Assembly (NCBI GenBank): GCA_964404765.1
Contig: CAYOLL010000022.1
Span: 1-54,051 of the forward strand
Source of the DNA: CAYOLL01 sp964404765 [NCBI: uncultured Gemmatimonadota bacterium]
GTDB lineage: Bacteria; 4572-55
Length of the DNA stretch: 54,051 bases
Reading direction: 5' to 3'
Shown here: in pieces, positions 26,502 to 34,051 of the stretch
Position numbering within the stretch: position 1 is the stretch's first letter
Layout: each line of letters begins with the position of its first letter
Program-made: the position numbers and the translations under genes
The notes under the pieces: model-generated
What the model saw: only the letters and a program-made list of their open reading frames with translations
Told to the model about the DNA's origin: nothing
Database searches by the model: none

Positions 26502-26785
26502 TCAAGCAAGAAGCTGAGCGAAAAACAACCCGTTCCTGGGATTACTCCATCTCGAATTCGCTCTGGCATATCGACAAAACAAATAAGCGTCGCAAAGCCG
26601 GCGGCAGTTATCTGGACATTGCCGAAATAAAAGATATGATTGATGAAGTCTATCCGGAAGCTTTAAAGCGCGCCGCGCTGGAAACGCTTGAAGGCCGCTA
26701 CGAAACCGATGAACTGGACCAAATGGTTAATGCGAATCAAATCAAAGAAAAAGCATTTCAAATGATTCAAAAGACCCCCAACTAA
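26471..26785 (+). pseudogene. 3' fragment of a DUF29 gene
   Basis: Reads FLEVLLLHLIKQEAERKTTRSWDYSIS... to KEKAFQMIQKTPN and aligns with the intact DUF29 protein at 27688-28119 from about its residue 47 to the end. The first third is missing and it is joined out of frame to the methyltransferase fragment, so it lacks a proper start. It is directly followed by the first truncated copy of the homoaconitase 5' end. Confidence 0.7.
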
Positions 26786-26816
26786 TAACATTGTTTTCAT
26801 AAAGGAGAACCCCACA

Positions 26817-26894
26817 ATGTCCCAAAACCTGATCGAAAAAGTCGCCCAAAAGCACGCCGTCGGGCTGTCCATATACAAAAAGGAGATATTATGA
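26817..26894 (+). pseudogene. Leader ORF A: truncated 5' copy of the homoaconitase-like gene
   Basis: A 25-codon frame. Its first 17 codons match codons 1-17 of the gene at 28932 with 2 changes (Ile9 to Val, Tyr13 to His). It has its own ribosome site AAAGGAG. The stop TGA overlaps the ATG of the antitoxin gene (ATGA, 26891-26894), and AAAAAGGAG within the leader serves as the antitoxin's ribosome site. This is the classical layout for coupled translation. Whether the peptide has any role is unknown. Confidence 0.85.
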
Positions 26895-27136
26895 ACACTG
26901 TGCTGGCCATTGAAACCACCGGGCGCTTTGATGAGCGATCCCGTTTAATAATGGATGAAGTGCCGAAAATAACCAGCCGCCGCGTCCGCATCGTGATTTA
27001 CGTGGAACCGGAGGAAAACACGCGCGCAGCCGATATCCGGCGTTTGCAAGCCTTGATGGATGAAATCGGCTATGACGCGATGGCCAAAGGCCTGACGCCG
27101 GAAATATTGCAGGAGATTTTGGCTGATGAGCGATAA
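26891..27136 (+). CDS. Antitoxin-like partner of PIN toxin
   Basis: An 81-aa protein directly before a PIN-domain gene and overlapping it by 11 nt, the standard order of VapBC-type modules. Its N-terminal part (TVLAIETTGRFDERSRLIMDEVPKITSRRVRIVIYVEP) is a beta-rich segment rather than a clear DNA-binding motif. The C-terminus (LMDEIGYDAMAKGLTPEILQEIL) would wrap the toxin. Its start overlaps leader A by 4 nt. Assigned as antitoxin mainly from gene order. Confidence 0.75.
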   Translation: MNTVLAIETTGRFDERSRLIMDEVPKITSRRVRIVIYVEPEENTRAADIRRLQALMDEIGYDAMAKGLTPEILQEILADER

Positions 27137-27548
27137 GCGATTTGTATTCGACACAAACGTCCTGGTCAGCGCGGTGTTGATGCCGCAATCCATACCGAGG
27201 CAGGCATTAGATGCGGCGTTGACGCAGGGTTTCGTCCTTTTCTCCAAAGCGACGTTTGCTGAGTTGAGGGACGTTTTGGCGCGTCCAAAGTTGAAGCCGT
27301 ATCTAACCACGAAGAAGATCGCTGCGTTTCTGCGGCTGCTGAAAAAGACGACGAAATGGGTCGAACCCACCCAAACATTCACGGCCTGCCGCGATCCGAA
27401 GGATAACAAATTTTTAGACATCGCCGTCAGCGGACAAGCGGATTACTTGATTTCCGGCGATGGCGATTTGCAGGACTTAAACCCGTTTCAAGGAATTCCC
27501 ATTATTTCACCGGCGGAGTTTTTGGCCCAAATTAAACCACGCATATAA
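27126..27548 (+). CDS. PIN-domain toxin (VapC-like, COG1569 type)
   Basis: A 140-aa PIN ribonuclease of the kind found as toxin in two-gene modules. The metal-binding acidic residues are visible: Asp in FVFDTNVLVSAVL, Glu in FAELRDVL, and Asp residues in CRDPKDNKFLDIAV and ISGDGDLQDL. Length is normal. It overlaps its antitoxin gene. The pair sits between copies A and B of the homoaconitase gene start, so it forms a discrete insertion of 780 bp. Confidence 0.88.
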   Translation: MSDKRFVFDTNVLVSAVLMPQSIPRQALDAALTQGFVLFSKATFAELRDVLARPKLKPYLTTKKIAAFLRLLKKTTKWVEPTQTFTACRDPKDNKFLDIAVSGQADYLISGDGDLQDLNPFQGIPIISPAEFLAQIKPRI

Positions 27549-27596
27549 TCTTACAAGTTTTTACTCGTGAACCTATCAATCCGCAAGGAGCCTACA

Positions 27597-27686
27597 ATGT
27601 CCCCAAACCTGATCGAAAAAATCGCCCAAAAGTACGCCGTCGGGCTGGAAGCAAGCCGCATCACACCACTGGAAAAAGGAGTTTAG
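27597..27686 (+). pseudogene. Leader ORF B: truncated 5' copy of the homoaconitase-like gene
   Basis: A 29-codon frame. Its first 18 codons match the gene at 28932 with one change (Gln3 to Pro). It has its own ribosome site AAGGAG. It ends in TAG (27684-27686) one base before the ATG of the DUF29 gene, and AAAAAGGAG near its end serves that gene. The close stop-start spacing suggests translational coupling. Confidence 0.85.
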
Positions 27687-27687
27687 T

Positions 27688-28119
27688 ATGGAAGAAATTC
27701 TGGAACTCAAAGAATTGATGCTGAAGCAAAATTATCCTGCCGCTTTGAACTTGATTGAGGAGATGGAAGAAATGAGCCGGGAAGACAAAGTCAACAAAAT
27801 CTATAGTTTTATAAAAATTTTGCTCATGCACCTCATCAAGCAGGAAGCGGAACAGCGAAACACAAAATCCTGGCGTATTTCCATTGATAATGCGTTGGAC
27901 GATATTGCCCGAACCAATAAAATCCGCAAAGCCCGCGGATACTATCTGGATGAGGACGATTTTAGAACCGCAATTCAAGAGGCATACCCTTTTGCCTTAA
28001 AAAATGCGTCACTCGAGGCGTTCGGCGGCATATACGAGCCCGAAGACTTAGGCGAAAAAGTGGATGCTGAAAGCATCAAAGCAAAAGCATTCCAATTGAT
28101 ACAAGAAACAACGCACTGA
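27688..28119 (+). CDS. DUF29 family protein
   Basis: A 143-aa intact DUF29 protein. The core reads IKILLMHLIKQEAEQRNTKSWRISIDNALDDIARTNKIRKA, close to the fragment at 26471-26785. The C-terminal segment ESIKAKAFQLIQ is shared with that fragment. Function is unknown. It is expressed behind leader ORF B and followed, after 36 nt, by leader ORF C. Both DUF29 sequences here are followed by a copy of the homoaconitase gene start preceded by the same AAAGGAGAACCCC ribosome region. Confidence 0.82.
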   Translation: MEEILELKELMLKQNYPAALNLIEEMEEMSREDKVNKIYSFIKILLMHLIKQEAEQRNTKSWRISIDNALDDIARTNKIRKARGYYLDEDDFRTAIQEAYPFALKNASLEAFGGIYEPEDLGEKVDAESIKAKAFQLIQETTH

Positions 28120-28155
28120 GCCATTTATAAATAAACGCAAAGGAGAACCCCCACA

Positions 28156-28299
28156 ATGTCCCAAAACCTGATCGAAAAAATCGCCCAAAAGTACGCCGTC
28201 GGGCTGGAAGCGGGCGAAAGACTCGTCTCACGCAAAGGCGCGAAGGCGCTAAGAAAAGCAAGAGCTGTTTTCTCCTTGCGCCACCCCGCTTTTGCGTAA
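28156..28299 (+). pseudogene. Leader ORF C: truncated 5' copy running into a palindrome
   Basis: A 47-codon frame. Codons 1-21 match the gene at 28932 with one change (Thr19 to Ala). From codon 22 it is encoded by an imperfect palindrome (28227-28300) of the CTCACGCAAAGG..GCG type. It has ribosome site AAAGGAG. The stop lies 21 nt before the GxxExxY gene, which has its own AAGGAG. Confidence 0.85.
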
Positions 28300-28300
28300 G
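28227..28300. repeat. Palindrome P3, copy upstream of GxxExxY gene
   Basis: Imperfect inverted repeat: CTCACGCAAAGGCGCG... on the left and CCGCTTTTGCGTAAG on the right. Same family as 28714-28878. It forms the 3' part of leader ORF C. Confidence 0.7.
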
Positions 28301-28320
28301 AATTTCAAGGAGAAACGCAA

Positions 28321-28704
28321 ATGACAGAGAATGAAATTTCTCAGCAAATCGTGGACGCCTGTTATAAAATCCATACCACACTTGGCCCAGGCTTGCTGGA
28401 AACCGTTTACGAGGTGGTTCTTTATCACGAACTTAAAAAGCGCGGTTTGAAAGTTGAGCGACAGGTTGCCATTCCAATCAAGTGGGAAAATCTTCATTTC
28501 GACGAGGGCTTTCGAGCTGACTTGATCGTTGAAGATAAAGTGATCATCGAACTGAAATCCGTCGAAAGTTTTAATCCCGTGCATGGCAAGCAACTGCTGA
28601 CCTATCTCAAATTGATGGATAAAAAGCTGGGTCTATTGGTCAACTTCGGCATAGAATTAATCAAAGATGGCATCAAAAGAGTAGTGAATGGATTGACTGA
28701 GTAA
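28321..28704 (+). CDS. GxxExxY protein (PD-(D/E)XK-like)
   Basis: A 127-aa protein of the GxxExxY family. The signature is LGPGLLETVYEVVLYHELKKRG; the nuclease-like core has Asp in FRADLIVEDKVIIELKSVE. Relatives are widespread, often in several copies per genome, and their function is unsettled. It is flanked by two P3 palindromes, 20 nt upstream and 9 nt downstream, and lies between copy C and the intact homoaconitase-like gene. The whole segment looks like one inserted unit. Confidence 0.9.
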   Translation: MTENEISQQIVDACYKIHTTLGPGLLETVYEVVLYHELKKRGLKVERQVAIPIKWENLHFDEGFRADLIVEDKVIIELKSVESFNPVHGKQLLTYLKLMDKKLGLLVNFGIELIKDGIKRVVNGLTE

Positions 28705-28713
28705 AAAAATAAT

Positions 28714-28878
28714 CTCACGCAAAGACGCTAAGACGCTAAGAAAGACAAAAAGCAAAAGCACTTTTGTGATATAAAGGCTATGAGAACTTGATGCTTTAAG
28801 TATCACATCACGTGCAAGAAAACATTCAAGCCTTTTGATCTTTTTCTTTTCCTTTGCGCCTTCGCGCCTTTGCGTGAG
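28714..28878. repeat. Palindrome P3, copy downstream of GxxExxY gene
   Basis: Long imperfect inverted repeat: CTCACGCAAAGACGCTAAG on the left, CCTTTGCGCCTTCGCGCCTTTGCGTGAG (28851-28878) on the right, with A-rich inner parts of complementary sequence. It occupies most of the gap between the GxxExxY gene and the homoaconitase-like gene. Confidence 0.8.
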
Positions 28879-28931
28879 CCCAAAATATTTCATCAACCCT
28901 TTGCGTGAAAAATTTTTGAAGGAGAGAAAGC

Positions 28932-30902
28932 ATGTCCCAAAACCTGATCGAAAAAATCGCCCAAAAGTACGCCGTCGGGCTGGAAACGGGCGAAGTTGTC
29001 AAAAGCGGCGCGTTTTTGTCCATCCGCCCCGCGTATGTGATGACCCACGATAACACCGGCGCGGTCATCCCCAAGTTCAAATCCATTGGCGCGAAGAAGA
29101 TGGCCAATCCGCGCCAGGTCGTCTACACCCTGGATCACGACATCCAGAACAAGACCGACAAGAATCTGGAAAAGTATCGCAAAATTGAGGAGTTTGCCAA
29201 ACTGCACGGCGTGGATTTTTACCCGGCCGGACGCGGCATCGGCCACCAGATTATGTGCGAGGAAGGCTACGCCTGGCCCGGCACGATGGTCGTGGCCTCG
29301 GACAGTCACTCCAACATGTACGGCGGTCTGGGCTGTCTCGGCACACCCATTGTGCGCACGGACGCGGCGGCCATTTGGGCCACGGGCCGGACGTGGTGGA
29401 AGGTGCCGCCGGTGGCCAAAGTGGAGCTGCGCGGCCAACTGCGTCCCGGCGTGACCGGCAAGGACGTGATCGTCACGCTGTGCGGCTTTTTCAACAAGGA
29501 CGAGGTGCTCAACCACGTGCTGGAATTCACCGGCGACGGCGTCAACAGCCTGAACGTGGAGCAGCGTCTGACCATCGCCAACATGACCACTGAATGGGGC
29601 GCGCTGGCCGGCGTTTTCCCCATTGACGACATCACCATCGCCTGGCTCAGGGCGCGGGCGGCTGTCGTGGCCAAACGCGGTCCGGCCGGTGTGCCCTCCG
29701 ATGCCGACGCGCAGAACGGCGTCCATCCGCGCCTGAACGAGGAGCGTATTGCCGAATGCCGTCTCGCCGCCGACCCGGACGCCTGGTACGCCAAAGAATT
29801 GTCGCTCGACTTAGACACGGTGCTGCCGCACGTCTCCGGGCCGGATTCGGTCAAGGTGATGACTTCGGTCACGGAATTGCGGCGGCGCGAGGTCAAAATC
29901 CACAAGGCGTATTTGATGTCCTGCGTCAACAGCCGCGTGGAAGATTTGGCCGAAGCCGCCCGCGTCATGCGCGGCCAGCGCGTGGCCGATGGCGTTAAGT
30001 TCTACGTGGCCGCCGCCTCCAGCGAGGTGCAGGTCGAGAGCGAAAAGCGCGGCGATTGGCAAGTTCTGCTGGACGCCGGGGCAATTACTTTGCCGGCCGG
30101 TTGCGGTGCGTGCATCGGCATGGGCGAAGGCTTGCTGGAAGACGGCGAAGTGGGTATTTCGGCCACCAACCGCAATTTCAAAGGCCGCATGGGTTCGCCC
30201 AAAGCCCAGGCCTATTTGGCCTCGCCCGCGGTCGTGGCGGCCTCGGCTCTGGCCGGGCGGATTGACTATCCGCAAGATTGGTCGCTGGGCGAAGTGAAGA
30301 CGCAGGGCAGCATTCAGGCCGCGCCCAAACCGACCGGATCGGCGGCGGTGCGCATTGTGGACGGCTTTCCGGCCACGCTCAGCGGCGAGTTGATTTTCTG
30401 CCACCAAGACAACCTGAACACCGACGGCATTTATCCCGGCAAATACACTTACCAGGACGACATGACGCCGGAACAGCAAGCCGCCGTGGTGATGGAGAAT
30501 TACGACCCGGAATTTGGCAAAATGGTGGCGACGGGCGACATTCTGGCGGGCGGGTTCAATTTTGGCACGGGCAGTTCCCGCGAGCAGGCGGCCACGGCCC
30601 TGAAGTATCGCGGCATTCGTTTGGTCATTGCCGGTTCGCTGAACGAAACCTACGGACGCAACGCCATCAACAACGGCTTTTTGGTGATGGAAGTGCCGGA
30701 CTTAGCCAACGACCTGAAGACCCGCTTCGGCAAAGAAAAGCTGACGGTCAAGACGGGCATCACGGCCGTGATCAACTTCAAGGAATCCTTCATCGAAGCG
30801 GCCGGCAAGCGCTACACCATTGACCCGGTCGGCGCGGCGGCGCAGGAGTTGATTCTGCTCGGCGGGTTGGAGGAGTGGGTCAAGCGAAAATTGGAGGGTT
30901 GA
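28932..30902 (+). CDS. Aconitase-superfamily hydratase, homoaconitase-like
   Basis: A 656-aa [4Fe-4S] hydro-lyase with the catalytic and swivel domains in one chain. Cluster ligands are Cys in LMSCVNSRVEDL and two Cys in AGCGACIGMG. The stretch RTDAAAIWATGRTWWKVPPVAKVELRGQLRPGVTGKDVIV with NHVLEFTGDGV resembles fungal homoaconitase Lys4 more than standard aconitase, so homoaconitate or a related acid may be the substrate; ordinary aconitase activity cannot be excluded. GSSREQAATAL marks the swivel domain. The 5' end occurs in three truncated upstream copies and the 3' end in one downstream copy, with small gene cassettes between. The ribosome site is GAAGGAGAG. Confidence 0.88.
   Translation: MSQNLIEKIAQKYAVGLETGEVVKSGAFLSIRPAYVMTHDNTGAVIPKFKSIGAKKMANPRQVVYTLDHDIQNKTDKNLEKYRKIEEFAKLHGVDFYPAGRGIGHQIMCEEGYAWPGTMVVASDSHSNMYGGLGCLGTPIVRTDAAAIWATGRTWWKVPPVAKVELRGQLRPGVTGKDVIVTLCGFFNKDEVLNHVLEFTGDGVNSLNVEQRLTIANMTTEWGALAGVFPIDDITIAWLRARAAVVAKRGPAGVPSDADAQNGVHPRLNEERIAECRLAADPDAWYAKELSLDLDTVLPHVSGPDSVKVMTSVTELRRREVKIHKAYLMSCVNSRVEDLAEAARVMRGQRVADGVKFYVAAASSEVQVESEKRGDWQVLLDAGAITLPAGCGACIGMGEGLLEDGEVGISATNRNFKGRMGSPKAQAYLASPAVVAASALAGRIDYPQDWSLGEVKTQGSIQAAPKPTGSAAVRIVDGFPATLSGELIFCHQDNLNTDGIYPGKYTYQDDMTPEQQAAVVMENYDPEFGKMVATGDILAGGFNFGTGSSREQAATALKYRGIRLVIAGSLNETYGRNAINNGFLVMEVPDLANDLKTRFGKEKLTVKTGITAVINFKESFIEAAGKRYTIDPVGAAAQELILLGGLEEWVKRKLEG
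30801..30902 (+). repeat. Direct repeat, copy 1 (3' end of homoaconitase-like gene)
   Basis: The last 102 nt including TGA. They match 31389-31490 in the same orientation, with the central 60 nt nearly identical and the edges diverged. HicAB lies between the two copies. Confidence 0.93.
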
Positions 30903-30905
30903 GGA

Positions 30906-31106
30906 GTGCCAAAACGTTATACCAGCCGCGAATTGATCCAAATGGCTTATGATTTTGGCTGGGAATTGATGCGGATCAAAGGCGATCATCATAACTTTAA
31001 GCACGCCGCCAGCCGTTTTGTGGTAACCATTGTGCATCCGCAAAAGGATGTGCCGGTTGGCCGGGCAACGGATACAGTCAAGAAAATTCGATTGGAGGCC
31101 AACTAA
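30906..31106 (+). CDS. hicA: HicA-type mRNA interferase toxin
   Basis: A 66-aa toxin of the HicA double-stranded-RNA-binding-like fold. The catalytic His lies in KGDHHNFKH, matching the family GSHH-x-F pattern with Ser replaced by Asp. The start is GTG, 3 nt after the stop of the homoaconitase-like gene, so translation is likely coupled to that gene. The stop overlaps the hicB start by one base (TAATG). Confidence 0.9.
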   Translation: MPKRYTSRELIQMAYDFGWELMRIKGDHHNFKHAASRFVVTIVHPQKDVPVGRATDTVKKIRLEAN

Positions 31107-31384
31107 TGCGCTATTTAATTGTCATTGAACCTTTGGACGACGGTTACGCCGTGCAAGTGCCGGATTTAGCGGTCTCTACTTTTGGCGAGACGCTGAAGAA
31201 AGCCAAAACTGCGGCCAAAGACGCCATTCTTGCCAATCTGGAAACTTACCACGAGATTGGCCAACGACCACCTTTGATGCAGATTCCAGCGGTGCATTTG
31301 GAGAACCCGGACTTTTCCGAGATGCTGTTTATGTACGTGGATGTTGAGATTGACGTGCATGAAGAAGAGGCTGTTTTGGTCTGA
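31106..31384 (+). CDS. hicB: HicB-type antitoxin
   Basis: A 92-aa antitoxin with the HicB RNase-H-like fold: YLIVIEPLDDGYAVQVPDLAVSTFGETLKKAKTAAKDAI. The usual C-terminal DNA-binding domain is short or absent; the tail is acidic (DVEIDVHEEEA). It overlaps hicA by one base. Four bases after its stop begins the second copy of the homoaconitase 3' end. Confidence 0.9.
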   Translation: MRYLIVIEPLDDGYAVQVPDLAVSTFGETLKKAKTAAKDAILANLETYHEIGQRPPLMQIPAVHLENPDFSEMLFMYVDVEIDVHEEEAVLV

Positions 31385-31388
31385 AACT

Positions 31389-31490
31389 GCTGACAAGCAC
31401 TATCCGATTGACCCGGTCGGCGCGGCAGCGCAGGAGTTGATTCTGCTCGGCGGGTTGGAGGAGTGGGTGAAGGGGAAATTGGGGAATTAA
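31389..31490 (+). pseudogene. Detached 3' end of the homoaconitase-like gene
   Basis: 34 codons (ADKHYPIDPVGAAAQELILL... to KGKLGN and TAA) homologous to the last 34 codons of the gene ending at 30902, same strand. Differences include several amino acid changes at the edges. It lacks a start and lies just after hicB. It could be the original gene end, displaced when HicAB arrived with a replacement end, or a duplicate. Confidence 0.9.
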
Positions 31491-32000
31491 AAATTTGCAA
31501 ATTTAAAGAGCTTGTCTGACTCGAATGTTAGACAAGCTGTAGAGGATGCGGGCGATTTTGTTCATGCACACGCCGACAGCCCGCTGTCTAATTTAGTAGT
31601 CCGCCAACATTAAATTGATGCCCTTTTCTTTTCAAAAAGTGCACGCGAATGTAGCAGCTGAATGCATTTTGCCCATCAAAATAAAGTTGGCAGACTACTT
31701 AGGAATGAACGCTAAGTAGTCAGACAGAATAAAACCGGTATTTCCCGAAGAGCCTGTGGCGCTGATTGCCTTATTTTCAGGACAAATCGAGCTGTACAAA
31801 ATACCAGATTAATTCTGTACCTGTACGACTACTTATATTTATTAATCCGTTTAAGCAAAGAAACGGTATCCTGACATAAGTCCTTTATGAATCGCATTGG
31901 GCCTCATCGCCGACGACGACTTAGACTTAACTGCATTGGCGGAAATCCTGAATTGGAAGAGCGCACGGCTAAATTGGAAGCTGGCGAGAATCGCATTAGG
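31491..32000. other. Intergenic region with inverted repeats
   Basis: No supported gene. It holds a small hairpin AGCTTGTCT / AGACAAGCT (31509-31538) without a T tract and a larger imperfect palindrome at 31593-31701. A short direct repeat GAATCGCATT (about 31889 and 31988) flanks about 90 bp next to the cutA stop. Confidence 0.5.
31593..31701. repeat. Imperfect inverted repeat
   Basis: 16-nt arms TTAGTAGTCCGCCAAC (31593-31608) and GTTGGCAGACTACTTA (31686-31701), 14 of 16 pairing, about 77 nt apart. A MITE-like remnant is possible. Confidence 0.6.
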
Positions 32001-32366
32001 TCACCCCTGCAATTCAGGCGGCCTATCTTCATCTTTGTCCGGGACCACGCCATCCGTTTCTTTTTTGATCCAGGCCAGATAATCGCTGTTGCCGGTCACA
32101 ATCGGCAGCGAAATCACTTCCGGCACCCGGTAGCTGTGCAGCTCTTTGATGCGTCCGATCAAGTCAGAGATGTGCAAGCCCTGCGATTTAATGATGAGCA
32201 ACAATTCCCGATCATTCCGAATATTCCCTTCCCAGCGATAAAACGACTGCACATTCGGCACGACGTTGACACATGCCGCCAGACGCTCTTCGACCAATGC
32301 CCTGGCGATTTTTGTTCCCTCTGCTTCCGATGACACCGTAACATAGATGACCACAAAGTCCGACAT
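32001..32366 (-). CDS. cutA: Divalent-cation tolerance protein CutA
   Basis: A 121-aa trimeric cytosolic protein of the CutA1 family, linked to copper tolerance in E. coli but of unsettled function elsewhere. Conserved blocks are ALVEERLAACVNVVPNVQSFYRWEG and ELLLIIKSQ, with SYRVPEVISLPI downstream. The start at 32366 follows TTGGAGGAAACG; the frame continues four codons upstream through a TTG, which is not needed. It stands alone on the minus strand. Confidence 0.93.
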   Translation of the reverse strand: MSDFVVIYVTVSSEAEGTKIARALVEERLAACVNVVPNVQSFYRWEGNIRNDRELLLIIKSQGLHISDLIGRIKELHSYRVPEVISLPIVTGNSDYLAWIKKETDGVVPDKDEDRPPELQG

Positions 32367-32616
32367 CGTTTCCTCCAAAATTTGCTTGCATTTTTTGAGC
32401 TAAACCATACTTTTCTGCACGTTTGTGATAACAAACGATTTAAACGATTTAAAAGCAGAGTGCGGAGCGCTGTGAAAAAGATGCTTCCAGCATGACAACC
32501 CGTTTGTGCTTAACTCAATGACATTGAAGTAACTATTTATGGTACTGTTTTTTTAAGCAATATCTCCATATTTTTTAACCCCGCATAGCTCAGAAACGTA
32601 CGAAGGATTTTTTTCT

Positions 32617-33939
32617 TTGGAAACAGACTTGTTTATTTTGATTGCAGTTGGTTTTCTCTTTGTAATCGCCCTGTTGCTCTCCCTCTTCCTGGTTTCCCCC
32701 GGATTTCCCATTTATCTAAAACGTCAGTATGAATCCATCTCGGATGAAAATGATGCGCCGCCGCCTTTTAACAAAATCAGAGATTTTCGCATTGTCATGA
32801 TTACCTTTTCGATGATGCGGTTGTTTTCACTGCTTGTTTTGTTTATCTCGCTTACGCTGGTGATACCGGCCCGCATCACCGACCAGGTTTCCGTATGGGA
32901 CGCCATTATCTTTGCCGTTGTTGCCTTTGTCGTTGTCCTTACTTCGGAAATTTTGGCCGAAATAATGATTTCACGGCCAAAAAACCGCTTTGCACTGCCG
33001 CTTGGCTATATTCTGATCGCCTTTTATTATGTCTTCTATTTCATAATTATGCTGATTAGACGCATTTCCAAAAGTATTGTCGCCCGAGTCGCACCGGAAA
33101 ATAATCAGGGTGAAGAGGAAAATGTCAATCTGGAACAAATGATTGAAGAGCAGCGCGTTCGTCATAAACTGGAGGACGATGAGCGCAAAATGATCGAAAG
33201 TATTGTCGATCTGCACGAAGCAACCGTGCGCGAAGTGATGATACCACGTATTGATGTCTCTTTCCTGGACGTCAATATCCCTTATCACGAGGCCGTCCGC
33301 TTCATCAATCAGGAAGGCTATTCCCGTATTCCGGTATATGAGAATACCGTCGATAATATTGTTGGCTTCCTATACGCCAAAGATCTGCTAAAGCCTGTCG
33401 AACAAAATCGGATTATTTCTATTCGGGATTTGTTACGCGAAGCCCATTTTGTCCCGGACAGTAAAAATGTGACCCAAATGATGCGCGAGTTTCTAAATTC
33501 CCGTGTTCACGTAGCCTTGGTAGTCGATGAGTACGGCGGTACAGCCGGTCTAATCACATTGGAAGATATTATCGAAGAAATTGTTGGCGAAATTCGGGAT
33601 GAGCATGATGTCGAAGAGCCTTTGTATAAAGCTGTATCCGAACATGAGGGTGTCTATTCCGTGGATGCCAAAATAAATCTGGATGATCTGGCCGAATTGC
33701 TGAAGTGCAAATTTAATGAGGATGATAATTTTGAAACACTGGGCGGACTTATTTTTGACCGTCTGGGTCGTCTGCCGGAAGCCGGAGAAGAATTTCAAAG
33801 CGACGGCCTTAAAATTCACATCAATCAGGTTGAAGGCCGGCGTATTTCCTGGGTTCGCGTCGAGAAACTGAAAAACGAAGGCAACGCTGTGGAAATCCTC
33901 GACAAGAAAGAACCCGAAGCGCCTGGAAAAACGACCTAA
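32617..33939 (+). CDS. HlyC/CorC family membrane protein with CBS domains
   Basis: A 440-aa protein. Four hydrophobic segments (about 5-30, 62-85, 92-118, 130-152) form a DUF21-like membrane domain. Paired CBS domains follow (VREVMIPRIDVSFLD; SRIPVYENTVDNIVGFLYAKDLL; VALVVDEYGGTAGLITLEDIIEEIVGEI), then a CorC/HlyC C-terminal domain. Relatives take part in Mg2+/Co2+ efflux or envelope homeostasis. The start is TTG at 32617 with a weak ribosome site (AAGGA at 32602-32606). Terminator downstream at 34001. Confidence 0.88.
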   Translation: METDLFILIAVGFLFVIALLLSLFLVSPGFPIYLKRQYESISDENDAPPPFNKIRDFRIVMITFSMMRLFSLLVLFISLTLVIPARITDQVSVWDAIIFAVVAFVVVLTSEILAEIMISRPKNRFALPLGYILIAFYYVFYFIIMLIRRISKSIVARVAPENNQGEEENVNLEQMIEEQRVRHKLEDDERKMIESIVDLHEATVREVMIPRIDVSFLDVNIPYHEAVRFINQEGYSRIPVYENTVDNIVGFLYAKDLLKPVEQNRIISIRDLLREAHFVPDSKNVTQMMREFLNSRVHVALVVDEYGGTAGLITLEDIIEEIVGEIRDEHDVEEPLYKAVSEHEGVYSVDAKINLDDLAELLKCKFNEDDNFETLGGLIFDRLGRLPEAGEEFQSDGLKIHINQVEGRRISWVRVEKLKNEGNAVEILDKKEPEAPGKTT

Positions 33940-34000
33940 ACCTACTCAAGCATAAAACATTGCCAAGACGACGGCCACGACCACGGATGGCCGGCATATC

Positions 34001-34036
34001 AAAAACCCCGGAAGAATATATCCATCCGGGGTTTTT
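34001..34036. terminator. Bidirectional terminator
   Basis: Perfect 12-bp stem AAAAACCCCGGA / TCCGGGGTTTTT with a 12-nt loop, placed between convergent genes. Confidence 0.92.
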
Positions 34037-34051
34037 TTTCTGGCGATCAGG

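Noticed and set aside
28893-29726. 277-codon open frame on the minus strand
   Set aside because: Antisense to the homoaconitase-like gene, with no ribosome site and low-complexity composition.
26100-31500. Integrase or transposase gene that would explain the cassettes
   Set aside because: None of the open frames in either strand shows recombinase motifs; the cassettes contain only accessory genes.
31888-32000. Small + strand frame (GLIADDDLDLTALAEILNWK)
   Set aside because: It starts after an in-frame stop, has no ribosome site and runs antisense into cutA. It could be a gene remnant but cannot be supported.
32579-32600. GCATAGCTCAG resembling part of a tRNA D-arm
   Set aside because: No acceptor, anticodon or T arm can be formed around it.
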